From the NCBI GenBank assembly GCA_947178195.1, contig CAMWXM010000006.1, positions 1-31,298 on the forward strand: a stretch of DNA of 31,298 nucleotides, read 5' to 3'. This DNA comes from an uncultured Ruminococcus sp. (lineage in GTDB: Bacteria; Bacillota; Clostridia; Oscillospirales; Ruminococcaceae). The translations under genes and the position numbers were made by a program. The notes under the pieces are model-generated. The model was not told the origin of the DNA. It made no database searches and was given only the letters and a program-made list of their open reading frames with translations. Each line of letters starts with the position of its first letter. The first letter of the stretch is position 1. Below are positions 1 to 5,746 of this stretch, piece after piece.

Positions 1-111
1 GGCTTTATCGTCAATGCTTTGCATTTGTCCGTCAATCCAAATTATCATAAAGCCATTTTCTGAATTCTTCTCTGCTGTAAATTCCATTATATCACTCATT
101 ATTTGCACCAT
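1..111 (-). CDS. Hypothetical protein, N-terminal 37 codons only (runs off the left edge)
   Basis: An open frame starts at ATG 111-109 (or ATG 99-97, same frame) and runs to the window edge without a stop. It begins 20 bases after the stop of the minus-strand gene at 132-689, so it would be the next gene of the same run. The visible residues include the stretch GFMIIWIDGQMQSIDD, with no motif I recognise. The ribosome site is weak. A different frame over the same bases reads as a plausible C-terminal extension of the upstream gene (see findings), so this ORF may not be real. Confidence 0.3.
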   Translation of the reverse strand, partial: MVQIMSDIMEFTAEKNSENGFMIIWIDGQMQSIDDKA

Positions 112-131
112 ATTTTAAAAAATATGCAATA

Positions 132-689
132 CTACCCCAACCAAAAAATCATTCTTATATCACTATCAGAAACAAGGTCATATTCTTGCTTCATCTGCTT
201 CATCGGTTCAATGATGCGATCAACAAGTGTAACATTAGGATAACCATAAATATCACGAAGAACAAGACCTGTTCTGTCATATTCAGGAATATTAACGGGT
301 TCAGCATAGAAATTATAAGAACGACCTGATTTTAGCCATTCTTCATACATATCTTCCCATACCCAACCTTTAAAACTTGTTTTTCTATAAAAATGGCTAT
401 CAATAAGCTCCTTTAACGTAATATAGGAAATACAGTTATAACCTTTGCCGTTTTTCTCAAATTCGATTATATACTTCAGTTCCTTATCATTAACCCACTC
501 AGTAGACATATCATCAGGAAAGCCCTTGGGCTTAGATATCGGAGGAAACAGAGGATCACCATAACCAATTCTACCTATCAGCGCATAAAACATATTATAG
601 TCACGCTCAAGATAGGTGTCCTCTTTAATAGGACACCACTTACCCGACTGGGTTTTATATTCATAAAGCATAGTCATATCTGTTCCCAT
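132..689 (-). CDS. Hypothetical protein, 185 aa, possibly frameshifted at its C-terminus
   Basis: This is a soluble, aromatic-rich protein with no signal peptide or membrane segment. The N-terminal part contains ERDYNMFYALIGRIGYGDP followed by PISKPKGFPDDMS. I associate a motif of this kind (RDY-x-hydrophobic-F-A, then P-x-G-x-P-x-D) with an uncharacterised family in gut Firmicutes and phages, from memory only; no function can be assigned. The frame ends just after a run of six T on the coding strand (plus 143-148), and an alternative frame continues with protein-like sequence to position 32. A tRNA-Leu-like repeat lies 25 bases upstream of the start. An AGAGGTTAAGTT ribosome site precedes the ATG. 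An orphan immunity or phage-cargo role is possible but unsupported. Confidence 0.6.
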   Translation of the reverse strand: MGTDMTMLYEYKTQSGKWCPIKEDTYLERDYNMFYALIGRIGYGDPLFPPISKPKGFPDDMSTEWVNDKELKYIIEFEKNGKGYNCISYITLKELIDSHFYRKTSFKGWVWEDMYEEWLKSGRSYNFYAEPVNIPEYDRTGLVLRDIYGYPNVTLVDRIIEPMKQMKQEYDLVSDSDIRMIFWLG

Positions 690-713
690 AACTTAACCTC
701 TATTATTTATGCA

Positions 714-772
714 CTGCAGTAACGCAAACGTAATCTTGCGTGTCTGCCAGTTTCACCGCACCTGCATATCAA
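714..772 (-). repeat. tRNA-Leu-like intergenic repeat, copy A
   Basis: This 59-base segment matches the segment at 1285-1343 at 47 of 59 positions, in the same orientation. Read on the minus strand it resembles the 5' half of a bacterial leucine tRNA: an acceptor-like GCAGGTG, then GGTGAAACTGGCAGACACGC as a D-arm, then a stem-loop ACGCAA-8 nt-TTGCGT where the anticodon arm would be. There is no variable arm, no T-arm (GGTTCAA) and no matching acceptor 3' strand, so it is not a working tRNA gene. It sits between two minus-strand genes. Confidence 0.6.
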
Positions 773-774
773 TT

Positions 775-1209
775 TTATGATTGCTTCTTCTTAATCTTTA
801 ATGAATATCTAATCGTGATAATTAATGTACACAATATAAGAATGTGTAAAATAGTATGATATACATCAGGTACATACTTGCCTTCTATTTGTATCCACTG
901 CATTGTTCCTGAAAAATGCTCGATTTTTCCTTCCAATGTACCCATAAATCCGTCATTAAAAATAGTATACCATTCGTGACATATAAATTGCATTCCAAAC
1001 CACACTGCTAACCATCCGATGACAATCCACTTTCCGATTTTTTCTTTTACGACAAACAAAATTATAGCCGCTAAATAAAATAGAAAAAATACGCCGTCAT
1101 CCCTATACGATCTTGTAACCAAACACTTATCTCCCAAATATAAACCTGTCATATCAAGAAAAAACCATATTAACAATATTAATTGAATTATAATACAATG
1201 TTTTTTCAT
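775..1209 (-). CDS. Hypothetical integral membrane protein, 144 aa
   Basis: The start at 1209 is chosen because GGAGCTATATTA supplies a ribosome site just upstream; a longer frame to 1251 has no better signal. The protein has about four hydrophobic segments: residues 5-22 (IIIQLILLIWFFLDM), two around 40-75 (FFLFYLAAIILFVV and WIVIGWLAVWFGMQF), and one near the C-terminus (ILHILILCTLIITI). A polar, probably extracytoplasmic loop of about 45 residues lies before the last helix. The C-terminus is basic (KIKKKQS). A tRNA-Leu-like repeat lies on each side, in the same orientation. No family is recognised and no function can be given. Confidence 0.65.
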   Translation of the reverse strand: MKKHCIIIQLILLIWFFLDMTGLYLGDKCLVTRSYRDDGVFFLFYLAAIILFVVKEKIGKWIVIGWLAVWFGMQFICHEWYTIFNDGFMGTLEGKIEHFSGTMQWIQIEGKYVPDVYHTILHILILCTLIITIRYSLKIKKKQS

Positions 1210-1284
1210 TAATATAGCTCCGTTCCAATTTGTTGATTTTCTGTCAAGCAATTTTTATCACATAACTTTCCAAAAATATTTTTA

Positions 1285-1343
1285 CTGTAGTAACGCAGAT
1301 GAAATATTGCGTTTCTGCCCATTTCACCACACCCGCATATTGA
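1285..1343 (-). repeat. tRNA-Leu-like intergenic repeat, copy B
   Basis: This is the second copy of the 59-base element, 571 bases from copy A and 80% identical to it. On the minus strand it reads GCGGGTGTGGTGAAATGGGC and then an ACGCAG-8 nt-TTGCGT stem-loop. The stem is kept through a G-T wobble while the loop has changed. The D-stem is weaker than in copy A. It lacks the 3' half of a tRNA. It lies 75 bases upstream of the membrane-protein gene and 14 bases downstream of a tiny ORF. Confidence 0.55.
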
Positions 1344-1357
1344 AAAATAAAATTCAG

Positions 1358-1426
1358 TCAGATGTTTTCAACAGTTACTTTTTTTATGGACATTTTACTT
1401 TTTGAAAGCTTTTCTTCTTTTGACAT
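1358..1426 (-). CDS. Possible 22-residue peptide or gene remnant
   Basis: ATG 1426-1424 follows GAGGGAATT, a fair ribosome site. The frame encodes a Lys/Ser-rich peptide beginning MSKEEKLSKSKMSIKK and ends at TGA 1360-1358, 14 bases before tRNA-like repeat B. It could be a short peptide, the surviving 5' end of a gene cut off near the repeat, or chance. No hydrophobic segment or RiPP-type core is visible. Confidence 0.25.
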   Translation of the reverse strand: MSKEEKLSKSKMSIKKVTVENI

Positions 1427-1474
1427 AATTCCCTCACTAAACATTTGAAAATGCTTTCACAGATTTCAAAAACA

Positions 1475-2401
1475 CTAAAGCTTTCCCCAATAATGCGAAG
1501 TTCTCCAGCCGTATTCCGAAATAATAGAAGCCGCTTTTTCCTTATCTATCACATGCTGATTCACCACAAGCTCATTAATAGCCTTCTGTGCAGCGAAAGC
1601 AACAGCGAGCATTCTCTCCTGAGGAAATCTGCAATATGTTTTATATGTAATTTCAAATACTCCGGTAAATCTGTCTGCAAGCTCCCGAGGACTATGCCGT
1701 ACAAGATCATCAAAAGGAGTTTTCCAGTAATCCTCTGTACCCACACACTCTGACGTTTTCCTGGCAACCGGTATCAACTTTTGGATATCGCCCTGTTGGG
1801 CAATCGCATTACTATAGCACAGCAAAAATTCATTTCCAATCCTGTCGCCCATTACGTATGTATCGCCGTTTTTCGTTTCAACTATCATAATTTGCAGGAT
1901 TGTTGCCGTTGCATAAAGAAGCTTTTTTCTTTCCGGATCACTTCCGCTTATCATATTACTCAGTGTATTCATAATACCCTGAACGCAGAGCCTTCCGCAC
2001 ACCGAAGCAAGAACCGCAAGAAGCGTTTCTGCATGAACCCCTTTATCGTCTTTGAGCATATTAATAATATTAATATAAATTTCCTGTGAGGCGATTTTTG
2101 CACCGACCATAGGATCCTGTGAACGCTTCAGATCCACCTGATGTGCCATACTGCGAAGCATCGGACGGCTTTCGTCAAGCGGCGGAATCTCATCATAAGT
2201 ACGTTCTTTTATAACATAATCTTTAATAGTATAAGGCGCATACTGCTTTGCAAACATCTGTATAAGCTCATCTCCGCTAACGGAATTACCGGTTTCCTCA
2301 CCAATGATAACACCTTTAGTGCTTCTGCCAGTTTCTGTTTTGTTTTCGGAAGCAGCTGTTTCTTTGCTGCTATTTTTCTTAAATAATTTATCAAAAATCA
2401 A
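1475..2401 (-). CDS. Hypothetical soluble protein, 308 aa
   Basis: The protein starts MIFDKLFKKNSSKE, an N-terminus of a kind common in cytosolic Ruminococcus proteins, followed by a charged, probably disordered stretch to about residue 45. The rest is mostly alpha-helical. It contains the Ala/Val-rich helix AETLLAVLASVCGRLCVQG (about 124-142), a segment ATATILQIMIVETKNGDTYVMGD that looks like helix then strands, and a C-terminal helix AVAFAAQKAINELV. There is no signal peptide. The ATG is preceded by AAAAGGAGAAAAC. It is the first gene after a clear promoter at 2499-2527, so it probably leads the minus-strand run down to 132. I do not recognise the family. Confidence 0.7.
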   Translation of the reverse strand: MIFDKLFKKNSSKETAASENKTETGRSTKGVIIGEETGNSVSGDELIQMFAKQYAPYTIKDYVIKERTYDEIPPLDESRPMLRSMAHQVDLKRSQDPMVGAKIASQEIYINIINMLKDDKGVHAETLLAVLASVCGRLCVQGIMNTLSNMISGSDPERKKLLYATATILQIMIVETKNGDTYVMGDRIGNEFLLCYSNAIAQQGDIQKLIPVARKTSECVGTEDYWKTPFDDLVRHSPRELADRFTGVFEITYKTYCRFPQERMLAVAFAAQKAINELVVNQHVIDKEKAASIISEYGWRTSHYWGKL

Positions 2402-2453
2402 TGTTTTCTCCTTTTAGATAGTGTCCCTGTCAAATGTCCGAATCTGTACAAAT

Positions 2454-2489
2454 ATTCCAACAGCGCTGCATACACAGTGCTGTTGGAAT
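2454..2489 (-). promoter_or_regulatory. Hairpin at the predicted 5' end of the 2401 gene's mRNA
   Basis: ATTCCAACAGCGCTG (2454-2468) and CAGTGCTGTTGGAAT (2475-2489) form a 15-bp stem with one G-T wobble and a 6-base loop. On the minus strand the stem starts 9 bases after the -10 box, so it would sit at or within a few bases of the transcript's first nucleotide. There is no U-tract, so it is not a terminator. A stabilising 5' mRNA hairpin or a protein-binding site is possible. Confidence 0.55.
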
Positions 2490-2498
2490 AACAAAAAT

Positions 2499-2527
2499 AG
2501 TATATCATATTTCAATTGTTATGTCAA
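2499..2527 (-). promoter_or_regulatory. Sigma-A promoter for the 1475-2401 gene
   Basis: On the minus strand: -35 TTGACA (complement at 2522-2527), a 17-base spacer, and -10 TATACT (complement at 2499-2504). The gene starts about 98 bases after the -10, with a strong hairpin in between. Confidence 0.7.
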
Positions 2528-2618
2528 GTTGCCGTTTCTGATTCAAATCCTTTCAACTTTATCGGAATACGATTATCTGTTCATCATTTTTCCCTGGAAA
2601 TATTCTGGTATAATAAAG

Positions 2619-2681
2619 AAAAAGCCAAGCTTTCGCTTGACTTTTTTCGACAGACTGAGCCAACATCAAAAAATGTCGGCT
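2619..2681 (-). terminator. Terminator of the metallopeptidase gene, plus a second hairpin
   Basis: On the minus strand GTCAAGC-GAAA-GCTTGGC, with a GNRA tetraloop (plus 2624-2641), is followed by TTTTTCTTT, a classic Rho-independent terminator; A-rich sequence on the other side could let it work in both directions. Just before it on the minus strand, AGCCGACAT/ATGTTGGCT (plus 2658-2681) forms a 9-bp stem with a 6-base A-rich loop. The open frames on the plus strand through this 350-base gap have no ribosome site or family signature and look like chance. Confidence 0.7.
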
Positions 2682-2749
2682 TGAAATGTCTGAAAAGGCT
2701 TGACCTGAATTTTTATTTTTTTTAACGCTCTGGTATTTTATTACACTAT

Positions 2750-5521
2750 TCATTCAGTAACACTTGCAGGGAATCTTAAAATCTGAACGGTCAAGAATTT
2801 TTGTATTAATACAACGTCATTAATTTTAATTTCCCCATCGCCGTCAGTATCACAAGCAGTAAAGATTTCAGCAGACGGAGTCACCTGCGAAATCAGGATA
2901 CGCTTAGCAAGAATAAAGTCGAACACATTGACCTTTCCGTTAAAGTCAACATCGCCGATAATGACCTTTACAGGCTGAGTTATATCTTCTTTTTCGCTGT
3001 ATGTTTCTGTAGGAGCTTCCGCTTCATCATTATAAATTCTGAGAAAATCCACCGAACCGTTAAAGCAGTTTTCAGCGTTATGATCTGCTCCCAGTCTGTA
3101 TACAGCAGTACGGTCTGAGGTAAGAATACTGCTTGCTATTGAATCAGGGGTAACAGATAAATTATCCTTTGCAGCAGTTTTTCCGTTAATGTCAAGTCGT
3201 GCCGTTGAACCGTCCATTACTATCCTGATTATCGACCATCTACCTGGTTCAAGGGCGGTATCAGAGGTCAATGTGAACGCAGATGAACCATCTTTTAAAA
3301 TCACTTCAGGAGTGCCCTGTTCACCATATGCATTTAACGCAAAACATGCGTTATCATTTCCGAGATACAAAACTGTCTGTTTTCCCTTTGTATCTCGTGG
3401 GAGGATTGCAAGCTGAATATCAATGTTTTTCGTATAAAGCATGCCTCTGTCAAGATTTGCAAATTGATTTTTGCCGTTTAATGTGAGAACTCCTTTTGCA
3501 CCTGTTCTTTCATTTTCAATCAATGCACTTCCATTAATAGTACCATAGGTGGAATTGTATTTATCCGCAAATGATTTACCATAATTATTGCTGAAATCAT
3601 AGGAATACATAAGCTTATCATCATAAGGAAGTGCGTTTACATAGCTTTGCTCAGATACCCAGCCGTATGCCGTACCCTTTGTCACGGTCTTTCCGCCGTC
3701 ATCATAATAATCTCCGTCAACGACTCCCTGTCCGGATATGCTTCCGTTTGCCATGCAGAAAGCCATACCCTTTGCACAGCCGTAATCCTTTATAGTATAA
3801 TCGCCATATACACATGCACTTTCAATTACTTTAGCATTTCCGCTGATATTAGCTTTCCCCATAACAAGAGCACAATCGTCAACCCTTGCATTTCCTGTAA
3901 TTACAGCGTTTTCAGCAATTATAGCATAACCTGCTATAACAGCATTGTCAGAAACAGAGGCATTATCCTGTACCACTGCATGATCTTCGATTCTGGCATT
4001 TCCCGTTACTCTGGCACTGCCCAGAACCTTTGCATCAGGCGCTACATATACGCTGCTGTCAACTATCGCATTACTCGAAACAAGTCCGCCGCCATTGGGG
4101 TGAGTAACATAAGTTTCCCACCAGTTGCTTGATGTATCAACACTGCGTTGCTTTATTGATACGCCTTTACTAAAGGTTACGGAATAGGGATATTGCTGCT
4201 TGCTTGAATATGGTACCTTGCTTTCAGCAAATTCCGAATCGGGTCCATATGGCAGCCCTGCCTTGGTAATAGTATCAAGGTCAGGTGTTGCAATAACCGT
4301 AAGATATGCATTTGTTCCGTTTTCGGAAGTAATCTTTACCGTATCACCATCGCTGAAAAGTTCTGAATATGTACAGCTGCCATCAGCTGCCTGCTGAACA
4401 ATGCAGGCTCTCCAGTCTGCGCCTGCTATATCCGTAAGTCTGTTTAAAGTCACCGAATATTCCGAAGCAGAACCGACATCAAGAGGTATGATATTCATTC
4501 CTGCAAATTGCGGCGCTCTTTCGGTAGGAACAGTGTAGGTATTGTCATTTCCCGCAACCGGTTCAAGCATTGTATAGATCTGCTGCCAGTTCCAGCTTCC
4601 CTGAGAAAGAAGCTCATTTAATCTTGCACGGTATGCATTGCCGCTTTTAAAATCAAGTCCTGCCATATGCTTTGCAAAATTACCCAAAGTGTCCTTGATA
4701 TCAGCGTCGGCAAGGCGATCAACTATATCAAACGGATATTCGTCCTTTTGTCCCTCCTGAAGCATTTTTTTCACGAAATCAGAGCCATATCCATTCATAT
4801 TATCAGGATTTTCGGTAAGATACTGCAAAAACGGCCATGCCGCATAGTAATCACGTCCGAACGGGAAAGTAAAATTCAGGTTTTTCATGTATGTTTCAAA
4901 AAAATCCGTACCATGTCCCGTATCGTCATTTGAATAGTCGCTGTAAAGATACTGCTCTCTGAACCAGTTTCCCATAGCCTCCCACCAGGCATAGGAATAT
5001 TTATTGTCGTTCCAGCCAAGCTGATGCGCCGTTACAACATGACCAAATTCATGAGGAAGTACCCATGACGGCGGATCATACTGCATTGAATCTACACAGC
5101 AGAACATATAAGCAAATCCTCCACTGTCATATGACATATATGCCCAGTCGTCTGTCATACCGGATAATCCGGTTCCCGAAATATAAATATTAGTTTTATA
5201 TTCCTTTCCGTCACGGATAGAAGTATTGGTTGACTGGGTCGGAGCCGCCATATTAAGATCGCTCATATAAACATCCCAGCATGCTTCAAGATTTTTTGCA
5301 TTTCCCTCAAGAAATGCCTGGTCAACCTTGTATGATTCGCCGCTGTTGCCCCATATGAATTGAAAATGCTCTGATTCATAATAATTATATCCGCTGTCGT
5401 AATTATAAAACGGATCTCTGACCTCAAGACCTGCCGCTTCAATAGTAAATGTCGGAATTGCCGCAATTCCAAGAGTAAGCGCTGTTATGAGGGCGGCAAG
5501 CTTTTTACTTAGCTTTTTCAT
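2750..5521 (-). CDS. Secreted zinc metallopeptidase-like protein with beta-helix, LamG-like domain and dockerin (DUF6055-like)
   Basis: The 923-residue protein has a signal peptide (residues 1-29, KK then LAALITALTLGIAAIPTF, ending near AA). A catalytic-type region follows, with HEFGH at 157-161 (the HExxH zinc motif) and a Trp/Tyr-rich helix with WWEAMGNWF downstream; the context looks like the DUF6055 family, from memory. Residues about 480-620 hold hexapeptide-like repeats such as VTGNARIEDHAVVQDNASVS, expected to fold as a left-handed beta-helix. Residues about 640-830 look like a LamG/concanavalin domain (LNGKNQFANLDRG, then GSVDFLRIYND). Residues 853-923 are a type I dockerin with two calcium loops (DVDFNGKVNVFD and DTDGDGEIKIND). 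The dockerin implies attachment to a cohesin on a cell-surface complex. Whether the enzyme cuts protein or glycoprotein is unknown. It is transcribed alone. Confidence 0.88.
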   Translation of the reverse strand: MKKLSKKLAALITALTLGIAAIPTFTIEAAGLEVRDPFYNYDSGYNYYESEHFQFIWGNSGESYKVDQAFLEGNAKNLEACWDVYMSDLNMAAPTQSTNTSIRDGKEYKTNIYISGTGLSGMTDDWAYMSYDSGGFAYMFCCVDSMQYDPPSWVLPHEFGHVVTAHQLGWNDNKYSYAWWEAMGNWFREQYLYSDYSNDDTGHGTDFFETYMKNLNFTFPFGRDYYAAWPFLQYLTENPDNMNGYGSDFVKKMLQEGQKDEYPFDIVDRLADADIKDTLGNFAKHMAGLDFKSGNAYRARLNELLSQGSWNWQQIYTMLEPVAGNDNTYTVPTERAPQFAGMNIIPLDVGSASEYSVTLNRLTDIAGADWRACIVQQAADGSCTYSELFSDGDTVKITSENGTNAYLTVIATPDLDTITKAGLPYGPDSEFAESKVPYSSKQQYPYSVTFSKGVSIKQRSVDTSSNWWETYVTHPNGGGLVSSNAIVDSSVYVAPDAKVLGSARVTGNARIEDHAVVQDNASVSDNAVIAGYAIIAENAVITGNARVDDCALVMGKANISGNAKVIESACVYGDYTIKDYGCAKGMAFCMANGSISGQGVVDGDYYDDGGKTVTKGTAYGWVSEQSYVNALPYDDKLMYSYDFSNNYGKSFADKYNSTYGTINGSALIENERTGAKGVLTLNGKNQFANLDRGMLYTKNIDIQLAILPRDTKGKQTVLYLGNDNACFALNAYGEQGTPEVILKDGSSAFTLTSDTALEPGRWSIIRIVMDGSTARLDINGKTAAKDNLSVTPDSIASSILTSDRTAVYRLGADHNAENCFNGSVDFLRIYNDEAEAPTETYSEKEDITQPVKVIIGDVDFNGKVNVFDFILAKRILISQVTPSAEIFTACDTDGDGEIKINDVVLIQKFLTVQILRFPASVTE

Positions 5522-5561
5522 AATTCGTCCTTCCTTATTTTTTATGAAATTTATATTTTAA

Positions 5562-5580
5562 TGTATAATCAAATTATACA
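5562..5580. promoter_or_regulatory. Perfect palindrome over the metallopeptidase promoter (candidate operator)
   Basis: TGTATAAT-CAA-ATTATACA is an 8-3-8 perfect inverted repeat. Its right half covers the minus-strand -10 box and its left half covers the expected transcription start. A repressor bound here would block the promoter. AT-rich sequence makes chance palindromes easier. Confidence 0.4.
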
Positions 5581-5601
5581 CTATATACAAAAAAATGTCA
5601 A
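5573..5601 (-). promoter_or_regulatory. Consensus sigma-A promoter of the metallopeptidase gene
   Basis: On the minus strand TTGACA (complement at 5596-5601), 17 bases, then TATAAT (complement at 5573-5578): a perfect match to the vegetative consensus at ideal spacing. The ATG at 5521 follows GGAAGGACGAATT. Confidence 0.75.
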
Positions 5602-5658
5602 TGCAGATATACGTATTCTAAAAATTTTTATTATATAATCATATAAATATTATCACCC

Positions 5659-5687
5659 TTGACAATTTATTAAAATAGTTGTAATAT
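5659..5687 (+). promoter_or_regulatory. Promoter of the feoAB fusion gene
   Basis: TTGACA at 5659-5664 is followed after 17 bases by TAATAT (5682-5687); a TATAAT at 5685-5690 would need a 20-base spacer. No convincing Fur or DtxR/IdeR operator was found by eye, although iron control would be expected for this gene. Confidence 0.5.
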
Positions 5688-5746
5688 AATATAGTATGAT
5701 TTGAACAATATTCCTAAAAATAAAATTTATAAACAGAGGGATAAAA

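Noticed and set aside
714..1343. Integron attC sites around the membrane gene
   Set aside because: The spacing and direct orientation are cassette-like, but no GTTRRRY/RYYYAAC core pair is present and no integrase is in the window; the tRNA-Leu-like reading explains the bases better.
1445..2684. Plus-strand ORFs at 1445-1753, 1781-2089, 2141-2386 and 2421-2684
   Set aside because: The first three lie opposite a better-supported minus-strand gene. The last crosses a promoter, a hairpin and a terminator read on the minus strand and has no ribosome site.
3189..4933. Several long open frames on the plus strand opposite the metallopeptidase gene
   Set aside because: They are shadows of a gene with clear signal peptide, domains and codon pattern on the minus strand; none has a ribosome site or recognisable family.
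5522..5746. Fur or DtxR/IdeR box upstream of feoB
   Set aside because: The region is too AT-rich to separate a degenerate operator from background, and no convincing GATAATGATAATCATTATC-like or DtxR-like 19-mer was found.
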